From Parabacteroides sp. (GTDB lineage Bacteria > Bacteroidota > Bacteroidia > Bacteroidales > Tannerellaceae), in assembly GCA_019417325.1 (NCBI GenBank), contig DXVO01000009.1, forward strand, positions 1 through 64,000: a stretch of DNA of 64,000 nucleotides. The letters run 5' to 3'. A model generated the notes under the pieces. It did no database searches, was not told the origin of the DNA, and was given only the letters and a program-made list of their open reading frames with translations. This document shows positions 8,426-17,964 of this stretch, piece after piece (position 1 is the first letter of the stretch; every line of letters starts with the position of its first letter). The position numbers were made by a program, and so were the translations under genes.

Positions 8426-11400
8426 ATGGAGGTACAAGAGTTACTAAAAATATATGCTGCCCACCCTCAGGTTGCGGCATTAGACTCCCTGTTAAACAAC
8501 GACTCGTCCCGTAATATATTTCTGAAAGGGCTGAACGGTTCAGGGGCTGCAATGACGATAGCTTCTCTTTTTATAAAAAGAAGGGGTAGCTATGTGTGTA
8601 TATTGAATGACCAGGAAGAAGCCGGCTATTTTTATCACGATTTGGTTCAATTGACGGGAGACGACAGCATTTTCTTTTTCCCTTCGGCTTACCGTCGTTC
8701 CATCAAATACGGACATATCGATCCGGCAAACGAAATACTCCGGACAGAAGTCCTGAGCACGTTGCAGGATCCGGACAAATCTTTCGTTATTGTTACTTAT
8801 CCGGATGCTCTGGCTGAAAAAGTCATTTCGCAGGAAGTTCTGAAAGAAAACACATTGAAAATCAGTGTCGGGGAAAAGCTGGACAATATGTTCGTTTCGG
8901 ATGTATTGGACGAATATGGTTTCGAGCAGGTTGATTACGTATACGAACCGGGACAATATGCTTTGCGTGGCAGTATTCTCGACGTATTCTCTTTCTCCTA
9001 CGAATTCCCCTACCGCATAGACTTTTTCGGAAATGAAGTGGAGACGATCCGTTCGTTCGATGTCGAAACCCAGTTGTCCAAAGAGAAACTGGACAGTATC
9101 TACATCGTACCGGAAATGACCAAAAGCAACCGTTCCAACAGTTCCCTTTTGGATTCGTTGCCTAAAAATACACTGATTGGCGCCAGAGACCTGGCATGGA
9201 CAAAAGAACGTATCGACAGTATATGGAACGAAGAGCCGGTAAAAGCTGATGAAGAGTCTTTTGCTGACATCGACCAGATGCGTAAAAAGCTGATTACCGG
9301 AGAGGACTTCCTGCGTTCCGCTCTAAGTTTTCGCCGTATACATTTCGGAATACGTCCGGCAGGAGTTGCAGATGCAACACTGACATTCAGCACGCAGCCT
9401 CAACCTATTTACCATAAGAACTTCGATTTGGTAAGCGAGTCTTTCCTCAAATATATGGAAAGCGGTTACACACTCTACATTCTGAGCGATGTGGAAAAGC
9501 AGGCTACCCGTATCCGTTCCATTTTTGAAGACCGGGGAGATAACATTCCGTTTACTTCCGTAAATAAAACGATACATGAAGGATTTGCCGACGAGTCCTT
9601 GCATATTTGTCTTTTTACCGACCACCAGCTGTTCGACCGCTTCCATAAGTTCAACTTGAAAAGTGAGAAAGCCCGCAGTGGCAAAATCACGCTTTCACTG
9701 AAAGAATTGAACCAATTTACTACGGGAGATTATATCGTACATATCGATCATGGCGTCGGACAGTTCGGAGGCTTAGTCCGAACCGAAGTAAACGGCAAGA
9801 TACAAGAAGCTATCAAACTGATTTATCAGAATAACGATATCATATTTGTCAGCATTCATTCCCTGCACAAGCTTTCCAAATATAAAGGGAAAGATAGCGG
9901 TGAACCACCCAAACTGAATAAACTGGGAACCGGTGCCTGGGAAAGGATGAAGGAGAAAACCAAATCGAAGGTCAAAGATATTGCCCGCGATTTAATCCTG
10001 CTTTATTCCAAACGCAAACAGGAGCAGGGTTTTGCTTATAGCCCGGACAGCTTTATGCAACATGAACTGGAAGCCAGTTTCATCTATGAGGATACCCCGG
10101 ATCAAATGAAAGCGACAGCCGAAGTAAAAGGAGACATGGAAAGCAGCCTGCCGATGGACCGCTTGATTTGCGGGGATGTTGGCTTTGGAAAGACGGAAGT
10201 GGCAATCCGTGCTGCATTCAAAGCTGTATCCGATAATAAACAGGTTGCGGTATTGGTCCCGACTACAGTATTGGCTTTCCAGCATTTCCAGACCTTCTCC
10301 GAACGTTTGAAAGATTTCCCTTGCCGTATCGACTATATCAGTCGTGCCCGTAGCCCGAAGCAAATAAAAGAAATATTGAGTGATATAAAAGAGGGAAAGG
10401 TGAATATATTAATCGGGACACACCGTATCGTCAGTAAAGATGTCCGGTTTAAAGACCTTGGCCTACTCATTATCGACGAAGAACAGAAATTCGGTGTATC
10501 CGTAAAAGAAAAACTCCGCCAACTGAAAGTGAATGTGGATACGCTTACCATGACAGCAACTCCCATCCCCCGTACCTTGCAATTCTCATTGATGGGGGCA
10601 CGCGACCTGAGCAGTATCACTACACCTCCGCCCAACCGTTATCCGGTACAAACAGAGGTTGAACGTTTCAATCCCGAGATTATCCGGGAAGCTATCAATT
10701 TTGAGATGAGCCGTAACGGACAGGTCTTCTTCATCAATAACCGTATCCAAAATATTTATGAAATGGAAGCTCTGGTACGCAGGGAAGTCCCAGATGCCCG
10801 TATAGCCGTAGGACACGGACAAATGGAGCCGGAAAAACTGGAGAAAATCATACTCGATTTTGTAAATTATGAATATGATGTATTGATTGCGACCAGCATT
10901 GTTGAAAGCGGTATCGACGTACCGAATGCCAACACAATCATTATCAACAATGCACAACAATTCGGATTATCAGATCTCCACCAACTACGCGGACGTGTGG
11001 GACGAAGTAACCGGAAAGCATTTTGTTATCTCCTCTCTCCTCCTCTTTCAAGCCTGAGTCAGGAAGCTCGCAGACGTTTGCAGGCAATTGAAAATTTCTC
11101 CGAACTGGGTAGCGGCATCCACATTGCCATGCAAGATTTGGATATACGTGGTGCCGGGAATATGCTGGGAGCCGAACAAAGTGGTTTTATTGCAGACCTT
11201 GGCTACGAAACTTACCAGAAGATTTTGGAAGAAGCTGTCAGCGAACTGAAATCGGAAGAATTTGCAGATTTATATTCAAATGCAACGGAAGGACATCCCG
11301 ACAGCGGCAGCGAATATGTACGTGAAACATATATCGAAAGCGATTTGGAACTGATGTTTCCACCTACTTATATACCAAACGATTCCGAACGTATTTCCCT

Positions 11401-11791
11401 TTATCGCGAACTGGACAATATGGAAGAAGAACGCGATATTTTGGCCTTCACCGAACGTTTGAAAGACCGTTTCGGAAAGATACCGACAGAAGGAAAGGAA
11501 TTGATACGTATCGTACGCCTGCGCCGTATGGCAAAACAGTTGGGTATAGAGAAAGTGGTCCTGAAGAAAGGGCAGATGAGCATTTTTCTTGTAGCCAATC
11601 CGGACAGTCCTTACTATCAAAGTACTGCATTCGACAAACTATTGGGCTATATCCAAAAACACCCGCGCGAATGCAATCTCCGGGAACAAAACGGGAAACG
11701 AAGCATCGTTATCAAAAATATCCCTACAGTAGAAACGGCTTGTGCTATTATGGATGAAATTGAAAAAATAAACATAAACAGCAAAATATGA
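8426..11791 (+). CDS. mfd: Transcription-repair coupling factor Mfd
   Basis: Mfd is a DNA translocase that removes RNA polymerase stalled at lesions and recruits UvrA for nucleotide excision repair. The 1121-residue protein has the standard order: UvrB-like N-terminal domains (about 1-330), the RNA polymerase interaction domain with DYIVHIDHGVGQFGGL (about 435-500), and a RecG-like superfamily 2 helicase core. Walker A is GDVGFGKTE near 583-591, the DEEQ box is at 684-687, and motif III/TRG regions follow (TATPIPRTLQFSL; IATSIVESGIDVPNANT; HQLRGRVGRS). The C-terminal TRCF domain is present. The stop codon overlaps the next start by four bases (ATGA), so the acyl-CoA ligase is co-translated. 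Confidence 0.98.
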   Translation: MEVQELLKIYAAHPQVAALDSLLNNDSSRNIFLKGLNGSGAAMTIASLFIKRRGSYVCILNDQEEAGYFYHDLVQLTGDDSIFFFPSAYRRSIKYGHIDPANEILRTEVLSTLQDPDKSFVIVTYPDALAEKVISQEVLKENTLKISVGEKLDNMFVSDVLDEYGFEQVDYVYEPGQYALRGSILDVFSFSYEFPYRIDFFGNEVETIRSFDVETQLSKEKLDSIYIVPEMTKSNRSNSSLLDSLPKNTLIGARDLAWTKERIDSIWNEEPVKADEESFADIDQMRKKLITGEDFLRSALSFRRIHFGIRPAGVADATLTFSTQPQPIYHKNFDLVSESFLKYMESGYTLYILSDVEKQATRIRSIFEDRGDNIPFTSVNKTIHEGFADESLHICLFTDHQLFDRFHKFNLKSEKARSGKITLSLKELNQFTTGDYIVHIDHGVGQFGGLVRTEVNGKIQEAIKLIYQNNDIIFVSIHSLHKLSKYKGKDSGEPPKLNKLGTGAWERMKEKTKSKVKDIARDLILLYSKRKQEQGFAYSPDSFMQHELEASFIYEDTPDQMKATAEVKGDMESSLPMDRLICGDVGFGKTEVAIRAAFKAVSDNKQVAVLVPTTVLAFQHFQTFSERLKDFPCRIDYISRARSPKQIKEILSDIKEGKVNILIGTHRIVSKDVRFKDLGLLIIDEEQKFGVSVKEKLRQLKVNVDTLTMTATPIPRTLQFSLMGARDLSSITTPPPNRYPVQTEVERFNPEIIREAINFEMSRNGQVFFINNRIQNIYEMEALVRREVPDARIAVGHGQMEPEKLEKIILDFVNYEYDVLIATSIVESGIDVPNANTIIINNAQQFGLSDLHQLRGRVGRSNRKAFCYLLSPPLSSLSQEARRRLQAIENFSELGSGIHIAMQDLDIRGAGNMLGAEQSGFIADLGYETYQKILEEAVSELKSEEFADLYSNATEGHPDSGSEYVRETYIESDLELMFPPTYIPNDSERISLYRELDNMEEERDILAFTERLKDRFGKIPTEGKELIRIVRLRRMAKQLGIEKVVLKKGQMSIFLVANPDSPYYQSTAFDKLLGYIQKHPRECNLREQNGKRSIVIKNIPTVETACAIMDEIEKININSKI

Positions 11792-13692
11792 AAAAAACAC
11801 TGGTAGATCTTTTTGAAAGCTCGGTAAAGCAATATCCCGACAACCCATTCTTATGGGAAAAAACCACGGACAAATTTATGCCTACCACTTATAAGGAGGT
11901 AAAAGAGCAAGTTTACGTTGAAGGAGCCGGATTCGTCGCCCTTGGAGTAAAGAAAGGCGACAACATGGCTCTGTTGAGTGAAGGGCGAAATGCCTGGATC
12001 ATCGGAGAACTGGCAATGTTCTATGCCGGAGCGACAAACGTACCTCTCTCCATCAAGTTGGAAGAGGCTAACGATTTATTATTCCGTTTAATCCATGCTG
12101 AGGTCAAATACATTCTGGTTTCCGGTAACCAACTCAAGAAAATACGTGCCATCCTGGATAAGTTGCCTTTAATAGAAAAGGTTATAATTATAGATGAACA
12201 AGAGGAATACAATGAAAAAGAAATTCCATTATCCAAAGTTTTACAAATGGGTAAGGAATATCTGGCAAGCCATTCTCTGGAAGAATTCCTTTCTATCGGA
12301 CAATCGTTACAAAATGATGATTATGCCACTATTACCTATACATCCGGTACAACAGCAGACCCGAAAGGTGTTATCCTGACACACCGGAATTATACGGCAA
12401 ATGTCGAGCAATCGCTTACCTGTATTAATATAGACAGTGATTGGCGTACTCTTGTCATTCTCCCGCTGGACCATTGTTTTGCCCATGTGGTAGGATTCTA
12501 TATTTTCATGTCGAAAGGGGCTTCGGTTGCAACCGTACAGGTTGGGCGTACCGGAATGGAGACTTTAAAGAACATCCCTGTCAATATCAAGGAATTTAAG
12601 CCTTATCTTATCCTAAGCGTTCCGGCTCTTGCCAAGAATTTCAGAAACAGCATCGAACAGGGTATCCGGGCACAAGGAAAGAATGTTTCCCGCCTTTTCC
12701 ACTTTGCATTGAAAACAGCCTACACCTATAATGGAAATGGTGGTGATGACAAAGGGAAGGGCAACCGTATGCTACTAAAACCTGCTGTAGCTCTATTTGA
12801 TAAAATACTATTTTCCAAAGTAAGGGAAAACTTCGGAGGACAATTGAAATTCTTCATCGGCGGAGGTGCATTATTGGATAAAGACCTTCAAAAGTTCTTC
12901 TATGCCATAGGCTTACCCATGTATCAGGGATATGGATTGAGTGAGGCTACTCCGGTAATATCCACCAATGGTCCCCGCCGCCATACATTCGGCAGCAGCG
13001 GTATTTTGGTACAACCCCTCGACTTGAAAATATGTGATACCGAAGGGAAAGAACTTCCTTTAGGAGAAAAAGGAGAAATCGTTATCCGGGGTGAAAACGT
13101 AATGGCCGGCTATTGGAAAAATCCGGTAGCAACAGCAGATACAGTCCGTGGTGGTTGGTTATATACCGGCGATATGGGCTATATGGGAAAAGACGGTTTA
13201 TTGTATGTATTGGGACGTTTCAAAAGTCTGCTTATCAGTAGTGACGGAGAGAAATACAGCCCGGAAGGAATCGAAGAAGCATTAGTTGAACATTCCTCCT
13301 GCATCGACCAGGTTATTTTATATAATAATCAAAATCCTTATACAGTAGCACTTATCGTACCAAATAAGGAACGCCTGAAAAAACTGTTAGCCCATTCCCA
13401 GCAGGATTTATCATCCGGAAAAGGAAAGGAAGAAGCAATTCGTATCCTGCAAGGACAAATCAACCGGTTCCGTAAAGGAGGCGATTTAGCAAACCTATTC
13501 CCTGATAGATGGTTGCCTACAACATTTGCTGTTTTACCGGAACCTTTCACCGAACAAAACGGTATGGTAAACAGTACGATGAAAATTGTACGTGGCAAAG
13601 TAGAGAAAGCGTATGCTTCACGAATAGAATATCTATATACGCCGGAAGGCAAAAACCCTGTGAATATGGAGAATCTAAAAGTACTACACTAA
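11788..13692 (+). CDS. AMP-forming long-chain acyl-CoA ligase
   Basis: This 634-residue ANL-superfamily enzyme activates a long-chain fatty acid to acyl-AMP and then acyl-CoA (or acyl-ACP). The nucleotide-binding P-loop YTSGTTADPKG is near residues 184-194; the A5 motif YQGYGLSEATPVIS, the A7 motif YTGDMGYMGKDGLLYVLGR and the A8-A10 hinge region are all recognisable. The C-terminal domain is about 100 residues longer than in short members, as in the FACL/FadD15-like forms of Bacteroidetes. The start overlaps the mfd stop (ATGA). It could in principle serve the acyl-ACP-using cluster at 22-36 kb, which lacks its own ligase, but the 8-kb distance makes this speculative. Confidence 0.92.
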   Translation: MKKTLVDLFESSVKQYPDNPFLWEKTTDKFMPTTYKEVKEQVYVEGAGFVALGVKKGDNMALLSEGRNAWIIGELAMFYAGATNVPLSIKLEEANDLLFRLIHAEVKYILVSGNQLKKIRAILDKLPLIEKVIIIDEQEEYNEKEIPLSKVLQMGKEYLASHSLEEFLSIGQSLQNDDYATITYTSGTTADPKGVILTHRNYTANVEQSLTCINIDSDWRTLVILPLDHCFAHVVGFYIFMSKGASVATVQVGRTGMETLKNIPVNIKEFKPYLILSVPALAKNFRNSIEQGIRAQGKNVSRLFHFALKTAYTYNGNGGDDKGKGNRMLLKPAVALFDKILFSKVRENFGGQLKFFIGGGALLDKDLQKFFYAIGLPMYQGYGLSEATPVISTNGPRRHTFGSSGILVQPLDLKICDTEGKELPLGEKGEIVIRGENVMAGYWKNPVATADTVRGGWLYTGDMGYMGKDGLLYVLGRFKSLLISSDGEKYSPEGIEEALVEHSSCIDQVILYNNQNPYTVALIVPNKERLKKLLAHSQQDLSSGKGKEEAIRILQGQINRFRKGGDLANLFPDRWLPTTFAVLPEPFTEQNGMVNSTMKIVRGKVEKAYASRIEYLYTPEGKNPVNMENLKVLH

Positions 13693-13752
13693 ACAACGGC
13701 TATCCACATATAAAACCGGATAAAGCAGTCTACTAAAAATATCTATATCGAT

Positions 13753-13828
13753 AGTTACCACTACTTACACAAACAAACCTCATTACCTGTACGGGTAGCA
13801 AGAATTAAATGTGCAGGTAGTGGTAACT
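13753..13828. repeat. Long inverted repeat, possible hairpin or cruciform
   Basis: AGTTACCACTAC (13753-13764) is matched perfectly by GTAGTGGTAACT (13817-13828); pairing extends to 16 of 18 positions. The 40-base loop contains ACCTGTACGGGT, nearly palindromic. No T-run follows, so a plain terminator is not the best reading. Confidence 0.55.
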
Positions 13829-13973
13829 GATTGCACAGACAGATTGAGGAGTATAGGGAATGAGTACCTTTTGTGCTATATTGTTTCGTTTTTCCCTTGT
13901 TTTTTAAAGATTTCTCCCAGCTTTGATTAAACTTTATTAATATCCACCATCTCTTTGTTAATTAGAAAAACCT

Positions 13974-13981
13974 TACCTTTG
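13974..13981 (+). promoter_or_regulatory. -7 box for the DUF5686/antiporter operon
   Basis: TACCTTTG matches TAnnTTTG, about 36 bases before the ATG at 14017. A TTTG at 13954-13957 is a possible -33 element, though the 16-base spacing is shorter than usual. Confidence 0.5.
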
Positions 13982-14016
13982 CCGCTCATATTATCCTAAA
14001 AGGGAAAAATAGTTAC

Positions 14017-16608
14017 ATGGCAAAAATATTCCGTTATATATTACTGCTGATACTGGTACAAAGCATTACAGGTTTATCTATTTCAAATGCACAAAGCATT
14101 ACTTCAGCATCCGGTATCGTTAAAGATTCCGTTTCGGGAGAACCTCTCCCATACGTATCCGTCTATTTTGATGGTACCACTATAGGTGTAATGACCGATG
14201 ATAACGGTATGTTCTCTTTAAAGAATGATAAGGGACATACAAAGTTGGCCGCCGCATCATTGGGATACGATACCAAATTCATCAATTTAAAATCCGGAAG
14301 TAAAAACGACGGACTTGAAATCCTGTTAAAGCCCACAGCCTTCGAAATTTCAGAAGTTGTTATCAAGCCCAAAAGGGAAAAATATTCCCGTAAGGATAAT
14401 CCAGCGGTAGAACTCATTAAAAAGGTTATCGAACGCAAGAATGAGAACCGTATCGAGGCCAAAGAGGAATATAAAGTCGAAGCCTACGAAAAGCTCAGTA
14501 TGTCGTTGGATAATTTCAACCCGAACCTGGACAAGAATAAATTCCTGAAAAAGTTTAAGTTTATAAAGAACTACCTGGATACATCCGAATTTAACGGAAA
14601 GCCTATCCTGACGCTTTCCGTACGCGAAAACCTGTCGGATATTTATTATCGTAAGAATCCTAAAACAAAGAAAATCATTACCAAAGCCAAACAGACACAA
14701 GGTATTGACGAAACACTGGATGATGGCGGAGGTATTACTGCAAACCTGGAAGAAATATTCCAAGGTATCAATATATTCGACAACAATATCACCATTCTGT
14801 TGAACCGCTTCGTCAGCCCATTATCTTCCACACTGGCAACTTCCTATTATAAATATTATATTATGGATACGCTGGACATCAGCGGAGATAAATGTGTGGA
14901 TTTGGCTTTTGTTCCTGTCAATAGTGAAAGTTACGGATTCACCGGGCGACTTTATATTACTTTAGACGGGGATTATGCCATTAAAAAATTTATATTGAAT
15001 ACGCCAGCCAATATCAACCTGAACTGGGTGGATAAACTACGTATCGAACAAGAATTTAAACGATTACCGGACGGTACCTGGGCTTTAAGCAACGAAAATA
15101 CGTATATTAATTTTTATATTGTAAAGGGTACGCAACAATTCTATACCCATCAACTCAGGAATTACGATAAATATGAGTTTGACTTTGCCACCGCCGAAGC
15201 CGATTCGGTGTTTAACCTCCTTGGACAGAACCATATTCTGCCTGAGGCAATAGCACAGACAGATACGTTTTGGGTAAATCACCGGCATATACCTCTCAAA
15301 GAAAAAGAAAATGCGCTTGATGAGTTATTGGCACAGCTCCGTAAAGTTCCGGCTTTCAATGTAATTATCAAAACTGCAGAAATCTTAATATCAGGATATA
15401 TCCCGACATCTGCCGATAAGAAGAAATCCAAATTCGACTTCGGTCCGATGAATACGACTTTCAGTGCCAATAACCTGGAAGGTTTCCGTATGCGTGTCGG
15501 CGGTATGACCACGGCCAATCTAAGCCCCTACTGGTTTGCCAGTGGTTATCTGGCTTATGGGGTGAACGACCGGAAAGTAAAATATAACGTAAAACTGACG
15601 AAGAGTTTCAATAAAAAGGAATATCACGAAGGGGAAAGTCCTCTTAATAACCTATCGTTCATTCAGGAATATGACCTGTATACACCCGGTCAGGACTTCC
15701 TCTTCACCAGTAAAGATAATATCTTCGTTGCCTGGAAGGTAGGAGAACCTGTTACCAAAATGCAATATATCCGGAAAACCTTATTCCAATATGAAAAGGA
15801 ATGGTTGAATGGTCTTACCTGGAAATCATGGATAATGAACCAGAACAATGAAGCTGCCGGAACACTTCAATATATCGAACGGAACGATCAGGGTAATCTT
15901 TTCCGTATCAAAGATTTTACAACATCCGAAATCGGAACCCAGTTGCGCTTTGCTCCGGGAGAACGTGCTTACAACGGACGTGCAGGAAAAAATTCAGTAT
16001 TCAACCTGTCAAAAGATGCTCCTATATTCAGGCTTTCCCATCAATTGGGTATCAAAGGTGTACTTGGAGGCGATTATAATTATAACCGCACTGAAATTAG
16101 TGCTGAAAAAAGAATCTGGTTATCATCTTTCGGACATATAGACGCTCAGTTGAAAGCTGGTAAAGTATGGAACAAGGTTCCGTTCCCATTATTGATATTG
16201 CCTAATACCAACCAATCCATTACCATTCAGCCGGAAGCATTCCATATGATGAATGCACTCGAATTTGTGACAGACCAGTATGTATCGTTCAATGCAACTT
16301 ACTATCTAAAAGGCTGGATTCTGAACCGTATCCCGGGAATCAAATGGTTGAGATTACGTGAAGTCGTATCATTTAATGGTATCTACGGAGGCCTGACAGA
16401 TAAAAACAATCCAACCCTGACACCAGGTTTATTCCTGTTGCCTGACGGTACCCAGCCGCTCGGCAAAACTCCTTACATGGAAGTAAGTGTCGGTCTGGAA
16501 AATATATTCAAGATATTGCGTATCGACTATTATCGCCGTCTTACTTATCTGGATAATCCGAACATCAAGAAAGGTGGTGTACGTATCGCCCTTAGATTCT
16601 CATTCTAA
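14017..16608 (+). CDS. DUF5686 outer-membrane protein with carboxypeptidase-like regulatory domain
   Basis: An 863-residue envelope protein of unknown function common in Bacteroidetes. A signal peptide covers about 1-26. A carboxypeptidase-D-like regulatory beta-sandwich follows (about 28-110, SGIVKDSVSGEPLPYVSV), as in TonB-dependent receptors. The rest is the DUF5686 region, probably ending as an outer-membrane barrel, with a final LRFSF whose terminal Phe is typical of barrel proteins. It is clearly paralogous to the 854-residue protein at 33419-35980: both share the KPxREKYxxKxNPAVE segment, the long middle region and the C-terminal end. The NhaC-type antiporter gene follows after 26 bases. 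No catalytic residues are recognisable. Confidence 0.88.
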   Translation: MAKIFRYILLLILVQSITGLSISNAQSITSASGIVKDSVSGEPLPYVSVYFDGTTIGVMTDDNGMFSLKNDKGHTKLAAASLGYDTKFINLKSGSKNDGLEILLKPTAFEISEVVIKPKREKYSRKDNPAVELIKKVIERKNENRIEAKEEYKVEAYEKLSMSLDNFNPNLDKNKFLKKFKFIKNYLDTSEFNGKPILTLSVRENLSDIYYRKNPKTKKIITKAKQTQGIDETLDDGGGITANLEEIFQGINIFDNNITILLNRFVSPLSSTLATSYYKYYIMDTLDISGDKCVDLAFVPVNSESYGFTGRLYITLDGDYAIKKFILNTPANINLNWVDKLRIEQEFKRLPDGTWALSNENTYINFYIVKGTQQFYTHQLRNYDKYEFDFATAEADSVFNLLGQNHILPEAIAQTDTFWVNHRHIPLKEKENALDELLAQLRKVPAFNVIIKTAEILISGYIPTSADKKKSKFDFGPMNTTFSANNLEGFRMRVGGMTTANLSPYWFASGYLAYGVNDRKVKYNVKLTKSFNKKEYHEGESPLNNLSFIQEYDLYTPGQDFLFTSKDNIFVAWKVGEPVTKMQYIRKTLFQYEKEWLNGLTWKSWIMNQNNEAAGTLQYIERNDQGNLFRIKDFTTSEIGTQLRFAPGERAYNGRAGKNSVFNLSKDAPIFRLSHQLGIKGVLGGDYNYNRTEISAEKRIWLSSFGHIDAQLKAGKVWNKVPFPLLILPNTNQSITIQPEAFHMMNALEFVTDQYVSFNATYYLKGWILNRIPGIKWLRLREVVSFNGIYGGLTDKNNPTLTPGLFLLPDGTQPLGKTPYMEVSVGLENIFKILRIDYYRRLTYLDNPNIKKGGVRIALRFSF

Positions 16609-16634
16609 AGTAGATTTGCGATTACAAAACAGCT

Positions 16635-17960
16635 ATGATAGATACGACAAAATCGCCGCTCAATCACGCTCCGAATGCTTTTGCCCTCATACCGCTGGTA
16701 GTATTCCTTGTATCCTATCTGGCAGTATCCATTATTGCCGGAGACTTCTACAAGATGCCGATTACGGTTGCTTTTGTAATCGCTTCGATTGTTGCCATCG
16801 CTCTATCCAAGGGGGGTAAATTAAGTAACCGGATCGAACAATTCTGCCGGGGAGCAGCCAATAGCAACATTATGCTGATGGTACTGATTTTTATTCTTGC
16901 CGGAGCTTTTGCACAGACAGCAAAAACAATGGGGGCTGTTGATGCAACGGTTAACCTTGCCATGTCCCTCCTACCCGGTAACCTGCTTGCTGCCGGAATT
17001 TTTTTAGCCGCTTGCTTCATTTCCATTTCTGTAGGGACATCTGTAGGTACGATTGTTGCATTATCGCCGGTTGCCGTAGGGATTGCAGCCAAAACAGGAA
17101 TGCCGGACGCACTGATGCTCGGTGTAGTTGTAAGCGGTGCCATGTTCGGCGATAATCTTTCTTTCATTTCGGATACCACCATTGTTGCAACCCGTACACA
17201 AGGCTGCAATATGAGTGATAAATTCAAAGTAAATGTCCGTATCGCATTACCGATAGCCATTGTAACAGCTATCATCTATATATTAACGAGTAGTGGCATA
17301 GACAGCGGTTATGAAACCGGACCGATCGAATGGATAAAAGTTATCCCCTATCTGATCGTACTGATAACAGCTATCTGTAGTGTAAATGTAATGCTTGTAT
17401 TGGTAATAGGAATCCTTTTCTCCGGTATTGTCGGTATACTGACTGGAAGTTTTACGGTCTGGGACTGGACTTCATCCATGGGAACAGGCATTACTGATAT
17501 GGGAGAATTGATCATTGTAACTCTACTTGCAGGGGGGATGCTAGAAATGATACGGTATAATGGCGGCATCGACTGGATTATCCTAAAACTGACTGCACAT
17601 ATCCGTTCTACCAAAGGGGCGGAACTCAGCATCGCAGCATTAGTCAGTATCGCGAACCTGTGTACGGCAAATAATACAATCGCTCTGATTATGTCGGGGC
17701 CTATAGCCAAAGATATAGCCGACAGGTTTAAAATAGACCCGCGCCGGAGTGCCAGCCTGCTGGATATTTTCTCCTGTTTCGTACAGGGAATCATTCCTTA
17801 CGGGGCACAACTTTTGATGGCAGCGGGTCTGGGACAAGTCTCCCCTATCGAAATCATGCAATATCTATATTATCCTTATCTATTAGGTGCAGGGGCTTTA
17901 CTTGCTATCGCATTCAATTACCCACGCAAATTTGCAAAGACTTCGACAGCGGCAAACTAA
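16635..17960 (+). CDS. NhaC-family Na+/H+ antiporter
   Basis: A 441-residue inner-membrane protein with about 11-12 hydrophobic segments that belongs to the NhaC/ion-transporter superfamily, exchanging sodium (or a small organic ion) for protons. Conserved-looking stretches include ISVGTSVGTIVALSPVAVGIA, AMFGDNLSFISDTTIVATRTQG with charged residues inside membrane segments, and TANNTIALIMSGPIAKDI. It follows the DUF5686 gene by 26 bases and is likely in the same transcript. Its stop codon is only four bases from the hcp stop on the other strand. The transported ion is inferred from family; amino-acid/proton exchange occurs in some relatives. Confidence 0.85.
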   Translation: MIDTTKSPLNHAPNAFALIPLVVFLVSYLAVSIIAGDFYKMPITVAFVIASIVAIALSKGGKLSNRIEQFCRGAANSNIMLMVLIFILAGAFAQTAKTMGAVDATVNLAMSLLPGNLLAAGIFLAACFISISVGTSVGTIVALSPVAVGIAAKTGMPDALMLGVVVSGAMFGDNLSFISDTTIVATRTQGCNMSDKFKVNVRIALPIAIVTAIIYILTSSGIDSGYETGPIEWIKVIPYLIVLITAICSVNVMLVLVIGILFSGIVGILTGSFTVWDWTSSMGTGITDMGELIIVTLLAGGMLEMIRYNGGIDWIILKLTAHIRSTKGAELSIAALVSIANLCTANNTIALIMSGPIAKDIADRFKIDPRRSASLLDIFSCFVQGIIPYGAQLLMAAGLGQVSPIEIMQYLYYPYLLGAGALLAIAFNYPRKFAKTSTAAN

Positions 17961-17964
17961 ACTG

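Larger units (their letters stand above)
13693..14016. other. Intergenic region with long inverted repeat and promoter
   Basis: The 324 bases between the acyl-CoA ligase and the DUF5686 gene hold an 18-base imperfect inverted repeat (13753-13770 and 13811-13828, 16 of 18 matching) with a smaller near-palindrome ACCTGTACGGGT between its arms, and a -7 box TACCTTTG at 13974-13981. No coding frame is evident. Confidence 0.5.
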
